A stretch of DNA of 33,706 bases, from assembly GCA_027030635.1 (NCBI GenBank), contig JALVES010000170.1:1-33706 (forward strand), given 5' to 3'. Positions 26,501 through 33,393 of the stretch are shown in pieces; position 1 is the stretch's first letter; the number at the start of each line of letters is the position of its first letter. Source of the DNA: Saprospiraceae bacterium (lineage in GTDB: Bacteria > Bacteroidota > Bacteroidia > Chitinophagales > Saprospiraceae). The notes beneath the pieces are model-generated. The model was not told where the DNA came from, made no database searches, and was given only the letters and a program-made list of their open reading frames with translations. The position numbers were made by a program, and so were the translations under genes.

Positions 26501-26898
26501 CCAGGCAGGCCGCACTCAGAGAGGCCTTGCGGCAAATGCAAAAAGAACTTCAACAGCAGGGCAAGGGCTCTAAAGAGCTGGAGGAGATCATGGACCAAAT
26601 GAACAAGATCGAAACCGACCTGGTCAATAAGCGCCTCACCAATGAGATGATGAAGCGCCAGCAGGAAATTCTCACCCGCCTGTTAGAGCACGAAAAGGCC
26701 GAACGCCAACGAGACAAAGACAACAAGCGCAAATCAGAAACGGCCCAGGACTATCAGCGCAAATTACCCCCTGCTCTGGAGGAATACCTGCGCAAACGCC
26801 AGGCCGAAACGGAAGAATTGCGCAGCGTTTCTCCCCGCTTAACCCCCTATTACAAGCGCCTGGTCGAGGATTATTTCAAAAAAAGTGAAGAAAATTGA
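23563..26898 (+). CDS. Large membrane-anchored coiled-coil protein, DUF4175-like
   Basis: About 1111 aa. Two membrane helices lie near the N-terminus (residues ~25-45 and 55-75), a third at about 150-170 (YTLIPLLLLISILLI), then an extracytoplasmic region (about 170-500) with beta-rich folds. A very long charged coiled coil (about 505-780) is dominated by Glu, Lys, Gln and Leu, and a Met/Gln-rich helical C-terminus follows. This layout matches the Bacteroidota proteins annotated as DUF4175, whose function is not known to me. The start at 23563 (MYEELIQKLDHFIRRYY) was chosen since the longer ORF begins within a hairpin. It may act as an envelope scaffold; that is speculation. Confidence 0.8.
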   Translation: MYEELIQKLDHFIRRYYLDKLIRGSLYALGFIVLAFLLATFLEAEFYFSKTGRILLFGTFLLSSIAALAFWVFRPLLSYFRLGKVISHEQAAVIIGNHFSDVEDKLLNILQLRRQADEAEDVELILAGIEQKSAQIRLVPFKKAIDLSVNKKYIGYTLIPLLLLISILLIDANFIKQPTQRLIHLNKEFEKPAPFSFVLHDENPEVIQYEDYPLEVKVEGETLPDEVYITFDGLEYRLKKEAPDRFIYRFRKVQKDRLFRLFAGPVSSKEYELKVLKKPNMPGFDIQLDYPAYTGRKDETISNTGDLLIPAGTRIVWNFKTENTENIGLLLPEKEQIVFAERRGNDVFYFKHTAMKPGTYKLFLSNEMLPNADSITYSMNVIPDEYPVIEVEEFPDSTDRKWLYFIGETSDDYGLLKLTFNYRITSSDGQSSELVSLPIPLSNSGKKQAKVRNAEYTHSWNLGALDLKPGDQVSYYFEVFDNDAVHGSKSSRTQPRVYAMPTVEEFEKIEEENIEEIQERLNKALEESKKIQEQLKKKREELLQKEEPDWQDRKELEKLLERQKELMEEIRKAREAYKENLENQQEFRERSEDILQKQEQLQKLMEETMDEEMQKLMEEIQKMLDEMQKDEALEQMEEFQLSEEELEKELDRALELFKELQLEQKMDEVIQELEELAEQQEKLSEETANEEKPQEELQKEQEEINEKFDELQEKMDDIQKMNKELEKPKPLEDHKEESEKIEEDLDKSQEQLEQKENQGASKSQKSASQKMRQMAQSMSGSMKSMAMDQMMEDMEALRQLLENLLTLSFDQENLQKDFQETAINTPRYVELVNKQFKLEDDFRLVEDSLQALSKRVFQIESYVMEKVSEIKTNMKDATDQLEERKVSQASKHQQYVMKNLNDLALMLDEVMQQMQMQMSGMMSGNQMCNNPGQGKGGKGNVPKDKISKGQKEISEQMRKMLEQMQNGNMPSSEEFAKTAARQAALREALRQMQKELQQQGKGSKELEEIMDQMNKIETDLVNKRLTNEMMKRQQEILTRLLEHEKAERQRDKDNKRKSETAQDYQRKLPPALEEYLRKRQAETEELRSVSPRLTPYYKRLVEDYFKKSEEN

Positions 26899-26928
26899 CC
26901 TTTTTTTCACTTTTTTGGGCCCCAACCC

Positions 26929-26960
26929 TTGACAATGAGCAAAAAATGTCCGTATTTTGT
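26929..26960 (+). promoter_or_regulatory. Promoter-like site downstream of the DUF4175-like gene
   Basis: TTG at 26929-26931, 21 bp, then TATTTTGT at 26953-26960, which is close to but not a perfect TAnnTTTG. It would start a transcript near 26966 that could cover the small ORF and the anti-sigma/ybeY pair. Confidence 0.4.
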
Positions 26961-26998
26961 AGCCTGCTGCTGCCCTCAACACCTGCCGGCACACAGCA

Positions 26999-27088
26999 AT
27001 GGCTATCCCGACAACCGAGAAACCTCCCATGGACATATACATTTTGCTCAAACTGCCAAGGCAGTTTGAAGAAAAAGCTGTGCTTTAA
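26999..27088 (+). CDS. Possible small protein, 29 aa
   Basis: An ATG-to-TAA ORF too short for the ORF track, reading MAIPTTEKPPMDIYILLKL and ending QFEEKAVL. It begins about 33 bp after the predicted transcription start of the 26929 promoter. Codon choice (GAG AAA CCT CCC) resembles neighbouring genes, but the length is too short for confidence. An inverted repeat (27048-27069) lies within it, so this stretch may instead be a structured RNA. No family recognised. Confidence 0.25.
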   Translation: MAIPTTEKPPMDIYILLKLPRQFEEKAVL

Positions 27089-27199
27089 ACCTGCACAGTC
27101 TTTGGACGTTGTATAGAGAGCGGATTCATCTTTATACTACGTGTAAAACCCTGCAGCAAAGAGGAAATCTTTGCGTATTGTTCACGGATTCAGAAAGTT

Positions 27200-27595
27200 A
27201 TGCTGAAAACAAAACTACAATCCAAGACTCAAAGTGTTCAGGAACTTGAACACATCGTACAGCGTATCGCTCGTGAGATGAACCTCCCCAAAGAAAAATT
27301 TGGCGACATCTACATCAGCCTGACGGAGGCCATTACCAATGCCATCCGGCACGGCAATGCAGAAGATGAGAACAAATTTGTTGAGCTGGAAATCATCCAA
27401 AAAGCCCCCAGCTCAGTGGCCTTCCGAATTACCGATCAGGGAAAAGGTTTTGATTATCAAAATTTGCCCGACCCCACCAGCGATGAAAATTTGCGCATTT
27501 GCGGCGGGCGAGGTGTTATGATTATGCAGGCACTCTCAGACGAAATGCATTTTCAAAACAATGGCCGCACCGTAGAACTGCATTTTAAATTTTAA
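27200..27595 (+). CDS. RsbW-type anti-sigma regulatory factor (HATPase_c serine kinase)
   Basis: A 131-aa single-domain ATP-binding protein of the GHKL fold. The N-box is SLTEAITNAIRHGN (near residue 40), the G1 box DQGKGFD and the G2 box GGRGVMIM. Proteins of this family bind partner sigma factors or phosphorylate anti-sigma antagonists in partner-switching stress circuits. No antagonist (STAS) or sigma gene is seen in the window, so its partner must be encoded elsewhere. ybeY follows after 15 bp on the same strand, a pairing that suggests co-transcription. Confidence 0.9.
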   Translation: MLKTKLQSKTQSVQELEHIVQRIAREMNLPKEKFGDIYISLTEAITNAIRHGNAEDENKFVELEIIQKAPSSVAFRITDQGKGFDYQNLPDPTSDENLRICGGRGVMIMQALSDEMHFQNNGRTVELHFKF

Positions 27596-27610
27596 AGCCA
27601 AGCCGGTACC

Positions 27611-28078
27611 ATGCCATTTGACTGGCCGGAGCAAAATTTTGAAGAGAGCCCCATAGAAGCCCTGCTCCTATCCGGGGCTGATATGGAAGTCCCCGAAGAG
27701 CTCGAAGGGCTCCCCCTGGAAGATTGGCTCCGGGAAATCATCCGGGCTGAAGGCGGTGAACTCAAAAATTTGCAGTACATCTTTGGTTCGGACGAGTTCT
27801 TACACGACATCAATGTGCAGTATCTCAATCACGATACCTATACAGACATCATCACCTTTCCCCTCTCTGAATTCCCTCTCATTGAAGGCGAAATCTATTT
27901 AAGCATAGACCGCATACGCGAAAATGCCCGGACTTACGAAGCACCCTTTCTCACAGAACTTTTGCGCGTCATGGCTCATGGCGTACTCCATCTGCTGGGC
28001 TACAAAGACAAGACAAAAGCCGAGCAAAAAGAGATGAGGCAAAAAGAGGAAGAAGCCCTGGCTATGGCTCCGATTTAA
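27611..28078 (+). CDS. ybeY: Endoribonuclease YbeY (16S rRNA maturation)
   Basis: The 155-aa metal-dependent RNase takes part in 16S rRNA 3' end maturation and ribosome quality control. The zinc motif is HGVLHLLGYKDKT, with His123 and His127; the usual third ligand in HGxLHLxGYDH is replaced by the YKDKT ending common in Bacteroidota. The core phrase FLHDINVQYLNHDTYTDIIT (NxxyLxhdtpTDvLsF of the family) is clear. It follows the anti-sigma gene by 15 bp. Confidence 0.93.
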   Translation: MPFDWPEQNFEESPIEALLLSGADMEVPEELEGLPLEDWLREIIRAEGGELKNLQYIFGSDEFLHDINVQYLNHDTYTDIITFPLSEFPLIEGEIYLSIDRIRENARTYEAPFLTELLRVMAHGVLHLLGYKDKTKAEQKEMRQKEEEALAMAPI

Positions 28079-28083
28079 TGAAG

Positions 28084-28108
28084 AATGGTTCATTACAATG
28101 GTTCATTA
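28084..28108. repeat. Direct repeat AATGGTTCATTA x2 upstream of thrA
   Basis: Two perfect 12-bp copies, 13 bp start to start, lie just after the ybeY stop and 104 bp ahead of the thrA ATG. This spacing could serve as a tandem operator for the thr operon or be a chance microduplication. No clear TAnnTTTG promoter is seen between it and thrA (GAACTTTG near 28133 is the nearest). Confidence 0.5.
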
Positions 28109-28211
28109 AAAAAAGGATTCGTATAAAATTCCCGAACTTTGTAAAATTATGCTGTTCCTGCTATTTGCAGGGATGAGCGCCAGTTGTATTCAAAAACTTC
28201 AAGAAGACAGC

Positions 28212-30665
28212 ATGCGCATTTTAAAGTTTGGGGGTTCTTCTGTTGGCAGTCCGGAGCGCATCCGGAGGCTGCTTGGTATTTTGCAGGATTACCGGGAGGG
28301 AGGGGTATCCTTTGCCGTAGTATGCTCGGCTTTTGGAGGGGTTACCGATCAACTCATCGAAATGAGCCATTTGGCGAAAGCCAATGATAAAGCTTATCTC
28401 AAGTACTACAAAGATTTTTGCAAGCGCCACCAGGATGCAGCTCAAGAACTCCTTGAGGGAGAGGAATTGCAAAAGGTACAGCAGGCTCTGGCAGAAAACC
28501 ACAAAACCCTGGAAAACCTGCTGCTTGGCATTTCCCTGGTCAAAGAAACTTCTACGCGTACTTTGGACTACCTGCTCAGTTTTGGAGAGCGGAATTCCAA
28601 TTACATTATTGCCGCAGCCTTTCGGCAAATGGGGTACGAGGCACAATACGTAGATGCCCGCAAGCTGATTCGCACCAACTCACTGTTTGGCAGGGCTGTT
28701 GTACATTTTCCCAAGACCAAAGCGCTGCTACAAGAGCATTTTGCGAAAGCAAGAGGCACTCAAATCGTCACGGGATTCATTGCCTCTGATGAAGAAGGCG
28801 CTACCACAACCCTGGGCCGCGGCGGCTCAGACTACACTGCATCTCTCCTGGCCGCTGCCCTCGGAGCTGAGCGCTTAGAAATATGGACAGACGTAGCCGG
28901 CGTACTGACTGCCGACCCCCGGAAGGTGAAAAGCGCCTTCCCCATCCCTCGGCTGAGCTATGCCGAGGCTATGGAGATGTCGCACTTCGGCGCCAAGGTC
29001 ATTTACCCGCCAACCATTCAGCCCGCCATGTCAGCGGGCATACCGATATACATCAAGAGCACCTTTGCCCCTGAAAAGCAGGGGACACTCATCCAAAGGG
29101 AAGCCGACCGCAGCGATGAACCGGTCAAAGGCATCTCCTCTTTGGATCGAATCAGCTTGCTCACTTTATCCGGCAGCGGTTTGATTGGCGTGCCCGGAAG
29201 CGCTGCTCGTCTTTTTGATGCTCTGGCACGGGCAGATGTGAACATCATCCTCATCACACAGGGCTCTTCCGAGCACGCCATCACCTTTGCCGTGCTTCCC
29301 GAACAGGCTGAGCAGGCTCAGGCAGCCATAGAAGCAGCTTTTGAATTGGAAATGCAGGCCGGCATAGTCAAATCCGTCAAGCGGGAAGATGACATGGCCA
29401 TTGTAGCTATCATTGGAGAAAACATGCGTTACCGCCCCGGAATTGCGGCCCACCTATTCACAGCGCTCGGACAAAACGGCATCAATGCCGTGGCCATTGC
29501 GCAAGGCTCCTCGGAGCTCAACATTTCGGTAGTCATACCTGCCAAAGATGAGCGCAAGGCACTCAACGCTCTGCACGAGCACTTTTTCCTGTCGGAGGTC
29601 GAAGTGAGGCATCTCTTCATTGTGGGAGTCGGCCTGGTAGGCAGCACTTTATTGGAGCAAATCCGGCAGCAATCGGATTCACTGCGGAAACACAAGAAGT
29701 TAGAAATTAAAGTGATTGGGCTGGCCAACAGCCGCAAGATGCTCTTCGACCCCGATGGCATTGAACTCGATTCGTGGAAAGAGCGCATAGAGACTTCCGG
29801 AGAACGCATGGACATGCAGGCTTATGTACAGCAGATGAAGGCCCTCAACCTCCGCAACGCCCTTTTTGTGGACAACACGGCAACAGAAGAAGTACCTCAA
29901 TGGTACGCGGAGATTTTAGACAGCAGCATTTCCATTTCGACGCCCAACAAAGTGGCCGCTTCCGGGCCATACAAGCGGTATCGCGAGCTCAAGCAATTGG
30001 CACAGAAGCGCAACGTCGCCTGGATGTTTGAGACCAATGTAGGCGCCGGCCTTCCCGTCATTGACACCCTAAACGATTTGGTGAACAGCGGCGACCGCAT
30101 TATTCGTATAGAGGGCGTGCTTTCCGGCTCTATGTCCTTCATCTTTCACGCTTTTCAGCATGGCATGGAATTCAGCGAGGCAGTTTTGGAAGCCAGGCGA
30201 CTTGGTTATACAGAGCCGGACCCCAGGGATGACCTCAGCGGTAAAGATATGCAGCGCAAAATTCTCATTCTGGCTCGCGAGGCCGGTTATGAACTGGAGT
30301 TAGAGGACGTGCAGGTTGAATCCATATTGCCCGGAGAATTGTGGGCGCTCAAAAGTGTAGAGGAGTTTTTAGAGCGCCTGCCCGAGGCAGATGCTTCTTT
30401 TGCTGCCTTGCGGCAAAAGGCAAAGGATGCGGGGAAAGCCTTACGCCCGGTTGCATCCTTTACCGCCGGGGAGAAAAGGGCCGAGATTGCCCTTCGCGAA
30501 GTGGATAGCTCCCACCCTTTTTATGCATTGAATGCCGGCGACAACATGATTGCCTTTACGAGCATGCGTTACAAAGAGCGCCCGCTGGTCGTATATGGCC
30601 CGGGAGCCGGTGCTGAAGTAACTGCAGCCGGCATCTTCGCAGAGATCATTAACTTGCGGACTTAG
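28212..30665 (+). CDS. thrA: Bifunctional aspartokinase I / homoserine dehydrogenase I
   Basis: The 817-aa fusion has an N-terminal aspartokinase (LKFGGSSVGSPERI; ATTLGRGGSDYTASLL), two ACT regulatory domains (about 310-460; paired motifs such as GSGLIGVPGSAARLF and QNGINAVAIAQGSSE) and a C-terminal NAD(P)-dependent homoserine dehydrogenase (LFIVGVGLVGSTLLEQI near 470; TNVGAGLPVIDTLNDLV). It performs the first and third steps of the aspartate pathway; the ACT domains imply feedback control, usually by threonine. The start at 28212 (MRILKFGG) is the family's usual one; the ORF track's 21-residue extension begins at 28149. thrB follows 41 bp downstream, forming a thrABC operon. Confidence 0.97.
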   Translation: MRILKFGGSSVGSPERIRRLLGILQDYREGGVSFAVVCSAFGGVTDQLIEMSHLAKANDKAYLKYYKDFCKRHQDAAQELLEGEELQKVQQALAENHKTLENLLLGISLVKETSTRTLDYLLSFGERNSNYIIAAAFRQMGYEAQYVDARKLIRTNSLFGRAVVHFPKTKALLQEHFAKARGTQIVTGFIASDEEGATTTLGRGGSDYTASLLAAALGAERLEIWTDVAGVLTADPRKVKSAFPIPRLSYAEAMEMSHFGAKVIYPPTIQPAMSAGIPIYIKSTFAPEKQGTLIQREADRSDEPVKGISSLDRISLLTLSGSGLIGVPGSAARLFDALARADVNIILITQGSSEHAITFAVLPEQAEQAQAAIEAAFELEMQAGIVKSVKREDDMAIVAIIGENMRYRPGIAAHLFTALGQNGINAVAIAQGSSELNISVVIPAKDERKALNALHEHFFLSEVEVRHLFIVGVGLVGSTLLEQIRQQSDSLRKHKKLEIKVIGLANSRKMLFDPDGIELDSWKERIETSGERMDMQAYVQQMKALNLRNALFVDNTATEEVPQWYAEILDSSISISTPNKVAASGPYKRYRELKQLAQKRNVAWMFETNVGAGLPVIDTLNDLVNSGDRIIRIEGVLSGSMSFIFHAFQHGMEFSEAVLEARRLGYTEPDPRDDLSGKDMQRKILILAREAGYELELEDVQVESILPGELWALKSVEEFLERLPEADASFAALRQKAKDAGKALRPVASFTAGEKRAEIALREVDSSHPFYALNAGDNMIAFTSMRYKERPLVVYGPGAGAEVTAAGIFAEIINLRT

Positions 30666-30706
30666 ACACCGGCCACAAACACTTTAGTAATAACAAATAT
30701 AAAACA

Positions 30707-31648
30707 ATGAGCACACCCGGAATTAAGATTTTTGCACCTGCCACGGTGGGCAATGTAGCTTGTGGTTTTGACGTATTGGGTTTGGCTATAGAGGGCTTAG
30801 GAGATGAGTTGATTGCGCGGCGGGTTGATGAGCCGGGTTTACGGATTGTAAAGATCACCGGAGCTAAGGGTAAGTTGCCTTATGAAGTTGAAAAGAACAC
30901 CGCCGGTCTGGCCGGATTGCGGTTGCTTCAGCAGCTCGGCAAAGAGCAGGAAATTGGTATCGAATTTGAGTTGAGAAAAAAGATGCCGTTTGGAAGTGGT
31001 TTAGGCTCCAGTGCGGCCAGCGCTGTAGCAGGTGCGATGGCTGTAAACGAATTACTGAAGCGCCCTTTTGAGAAACGGGACCTCCTCCCCTTTGCTTTGG
31101 CCGGAGAGTCTGTTGCAACAGGCACGGCAGCACACGCAGACAATGTAGCGCCGGCTCTTCTTGGAGGCATTATTTTAGTACGTTCATCCAATCCTCCCGA
31201 TGTACATCGTCTGCCGGCCATTCCCGGGCTGCAGATAACCATTATTAGTCCGAAGTTGGAGGTTATGACGAAGGAGGCTCGTTCTATACTATCGTCTCAG
31301 GTAGCTCTATCGGATTTCGTACAACAGAGTGCCAATCTGGGCGCCTTTGTCGCTGCTATGTACCGGCAGGATATAGAGCTTTTAGGGCGCTGCTTAAGAG
31401 ATGTCATTATTGAGCCACAGCGAGCTAAGCTCATTCCACACTTTTATGAAGTGCAGGCTGCTGCCTTGGAAGCCGGTGCATTGGGGTGTAGTATTTCGGG
31501 AGCCGGCCCTGCAATTTTTGCGCTAAGCCCCAATAGCCTTATCGCTGAAGCCGTAGGTTTTGCCATGTGTTCTGTCTGGGACAAGTACGGCATAGAACAC
31601 ACGATATACCGCTCTCCCATCAATCTTGAGGGAGCCAGAAAAATGTAA
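30707..31648 (+). CDS. thrB: Homoserine kinase
   Basis: The 313-aa GHMP-family kinase phosphorylates homoserine on the way to threonine. The ATP-binding signature PFGSGLGSSAASAVAGA sits near residue 93, with the N-terminal IFAPATVGNVACGFDVLG and the C-terminal ISGAGPAIFAL typical of ThrB. Length is normal. It lies between thrA (41 bp upstream) and thrC (5 bp downstream) on the same strand. Nothing unusual is seen. Confidence 0.96.
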   Translation: MSTPGIKIFAPATVGNVACGFDVLGLAIEGLGDELIARRVDEPGLRIVKITGAKGKLPYEVEKNTAGLAGLRLLQQLGKEQEIGIEFELRKKMPFGSGLGSSAASAVAGAMAVNELLKRPFEKRDLLPFALAGESVATGTAAHADNVAPALLGGIILVRSSNPPDVHRLPAIPGLQITIISPKLEVMTKEARSILSSQVALSDFVQQSANLGAFVAAMYRQDIELLGRCLRDVIIEPQRAKLIPHFYEVQAAALEAGALGCSISGAGPAIFALSPNSLIAEAVGFAMCSVWDKYGIEHTIYRSPINLEGARKM

Positions 31649-31653
31649 AGGTC

Positions 31654-33393
31654 ATGCGCTTATACGACATTGGCACACATACAGAAAGAGTAAGCTTAGA
31701 GCATGCTGTTTTCAAAGGGCTATCGGAGAATGGCAGTTTATACATGCCGGAGTCTATTCCTCAGCTCCCCCCCTCCTTTTTTGAGGAGATTGATCAAATG
31801 AGTTTCTCGGACTTATCTTTTGAAGTGGCCAAAGCGCTCATTGGGGATGACATTCCGGAAAATGCTTTGCGAAACATCATTGAAGATGCCATTGACTTTC
31901 CTGCCCCTTTGGTAAGTTTGGATGAAGACTGCGGAGTTTTGGAGCTTTTTCACGGCCCGTCTTTGGCCTTTAAAGATTTCGGTGCGCGCTTTATGGCCAG
32001 AGTCATGAGCTATTTTTTGAAAAAGCGTGGCGGGCATCTTCACATATTGGTAGCCACTTCGGGCGACACAGGCGGGGCGGTAGCAGCCGGTTTTTACGGC
32101 ACGCCCAACATAAGAGTAAGCATCCTCTACCCTTCCGGCAAAGTGAGTCCACTGCAGGAAAAGCAGCTCACGACCTGGGGCAAGAACATCACTGCATTGG
32201 AGATCAAGGGCAGTTTTGATGATTGTCAGGCTTTGGTAAAGCAAGCTTTTACAGACCCTGATTTAGCCCATTTACCCCTCAGCTCAGCCAACAGCATCAA
32301 CATTGCCCGTCTGATTCCCCAGACGTTTTACTACTTCGAGGCCTTTCGGCAAGTGCCCCGAGAGCGCAGAGAGCGGGTCGTTTTTTCCGTTCCCAGCGGC
32401 AATTTTGGCAACCTCACTGCCGGTTTAATTGCCAAGCGGATGGGTTTACCTGCCAAATTCATAGCCGCCACCAATGCAAACCGCGTCGTTCCGGACTACC
32501 TTGAGCGGGCAGAGTTCAGGCCACGACCATCTATTGCTACGCTTTCCAATGCTATGGATGTGGGGAATCCCTCAAATTTCAGCAGGATGCTGGAGCTTTA
32601 TGGTTCCACGTGGAACATTGGGGGGAGAGGATTTTGGAGTGTGCGCGGTAATTTTGACCCTGCGCGCGTGGCTGCGCAGCTTAATCACCTTAGGTTTTAT
32701 ATTATGCGCGGTGATTTCGACCCTGCGCGCCGGCTCACGCAGCTCAATCACCTTAGGTTTCATATCATGCGCGGTGATTTCGACGCCACCCGCGCGGGCC
32801 GCCCGGCTCAATCACCTCTGGTCAGAAAAAAAACAATGCCCTTCTCCCCGGCGATTGAGCTTAGCCGAAATCAGAGGAGAGAAGCGTTCTGGAGCGTGCG
32901 CGGTGATTTCGACCCTGCGCGCGTGGCCGCCCAGCTCAACCACCTTGGGTTTCAGGTCATGCACGGTGATTCCGACCCTGTGCGCGCGGGTCGGCGCAGC
33001 TCAACCACCTTGGGGCAAGGAGGAGAGCGTTGTTCCACGTGGAACATGATGCGTGAAGATGTGCAAGGCGCAAGTTTTACAGACGAAGAGACTATTCAGG
33101 GCATCCAAAAGTATTTTGACAAATATCATTACACCTTTGACCCACATGGTGCAATCGGCATGCTGGCTTGGGAAAAATTGAGAAATGAGGGAGAATATGG
33201 CATCATTTTAGAGACAGCCCACCCAGCCAAATTTCTGGAGACCATGGAATCTGCTTTAGGAAGAAAGGTCGAAATCCCCCGGCAATTACAAGCAGTGGCA
33301 GATAGAGAGAAGGTGAGTATAGTTATGGAAGCAGGGTACGAGGGGTTTAAGGGATATTTGTTGAAAATGGGGGCTTCGGAGGAGATACGGTGA
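31654..33393 (+). CDS. thrC: Threonine synthase carrying a 143-residue in-frame repeat insertion
   Basis: The 579-aa PLP enzyme converts O-phosphohomoserine to threonine. PLP lysine context GPSLAFKDFGARF, phosphate loop SGDTGGAV, TLSNAMDVGNPSNFSR and C-terminal FDPHGAIGMLAWEKL and LETAHPAKFLE are all intact. Between residues ~318 and ~460 lies an insertion made of a repeated ~21-residue unit (RGDFDPAR...QLNHL), absent from ordinary ThrC. Removing 143 residues gives 436 aa, the normal length. The insert lies between the PLP core and the C-terminal segment and is bounded by STWN on both sides, so the fold may survive with an exposed loop. The TGA stop is part of the repeat array that begins at 33385. 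Whether the enzyme is active is unknown. Confidence 0.93.
   Translation: MRLYDIGTHTERVSLEHAVFKGLSENGSLYMPESIPQLPPSFFEEIDQMSFSDLSFEVAKALIGDDIPENALRNIIEDAIDFPAPLVSLDEDCGVLELFHGPSLAFKDFGARFMARVMSYFLKKRGGHLHILVATSGDTGGAVAAGFYGTPNIRVSILYPSGKVSPLQEKQLTTWGKNITALEIKGSFDDCQALVKQAFTDPDLAHLPLSSANSINIARLIPQTFYYFEAFRQVPRERRERVVFSVPSGNFGNLTAGLIAKRMGLPAKFIAATNANRVVPDYLERAEFRPRPSIATLSNAMDVGNPSNFSRMLELYGSTWNIGGRGFWSVRGNFDPARVAAQLNHLRFYIMRGDFDPARRLTQLNHLRFHIMRGDFDATRAGRPAQSPLVRKKTMPFSPAIELSRNQRREAFWSVRGDFDPARVAAQLNHLGFQVMHGDSDPVRAGRRSSTTLGQGGERCSTWNMMREDVQGASFTDEETIQGIQKYFDKYHYTFDPHGAIGMLAWEKLRNEGEYGIILETAHPAKFLETMESALGRKVEIPRQLQAVADREKVSIVMEAGYEGFKGYLLKMGASEEIR
32603..32618. promoter_or_regulatory. parS-like palindrome, left copy (also left flank of the thrC insertion)
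   Basis: The 14-bp palindrome GTTCCACGTGGAAC followed by AT. The core matches the ParB-binding site described for Pseudomonas (TGTTCCACGTGGAACA) except for the first base of the 16-mer (G for T). In thrC it encodes STWN. The same 16 bases recur at 33032-33047, exactly 429 bp away. Confidence 0.55.
32617..33031. mobile_element. In-frame hairpin-repeat insertion in thrC
   Basis: 415 bp between the two 16-bp flanks; the insertion, counted with one flank copy, is 429 bp, or 143 codons. It contains five forward units starting (GCGCGGT-equivalent) at 32643, 32706, 32769, 32898 and 32961, with spacings 63, 63, 129 and 63 bp, all multiples of 3. An inverted unit follows the third at 32850-32874. Forward units read GGTGATTTCGAC, a variable GC-rich core of ~20 bp, then GCTCAATCACC. 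There is no transposase and no intein motif, so any mobility must come from elsewhere. Confidence 0.75.
33032..33047. promoter_or_regulatory. parS-like palindrome, right copy (right flank of the thrC insertion)
   Basis: GTTCCACGTGGAACAT again; here the extended 16-mer TGTTCCACGTGGAACA at 33031-33046 is an exact match to the Pseudomonas-type parS. In ordinary ThrC the native codons would be one such STWN segment, so the second copy looks like a duplication made during insertion. Confidence 0.6.

Larger units (their letters stand above)
26899..27199. other. Intergenic region upstream of the anti-sigma factor gene
   Basis: The 301-bp stretch has a promoter-like site (26929-26960), a possible 29-codon ORF (26999-27088) and a near-palindrome TCAAACTGCC/GGCAGTTTGA at 27048-27069 inside that ORF. 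The last ~110 bp before the anti-sigma gene show no clear promoter or coding character. The 73-aa ORF of the track (26895-27116) has no protein-like features. Confidence 0.6.

Noticed and set aside
32617-33031. Intein or self-splicing intron in thrC
   Set aside because: The insert is repetitive and lacks an N-terminal Cys/Ser splice block, a C-terminal HN-C/S/T junction and any endonuclease domain; its in-frame, stop-free nature needs no splicing.
32474-33049. 191-aa plus-strand ORF in thrC and 90-aa ORF at 33410-33682
   Set aside because: They are alternate-frame readings of the hairpin repeats (AVISTLRA/SSITLGF units), without protein-like features.
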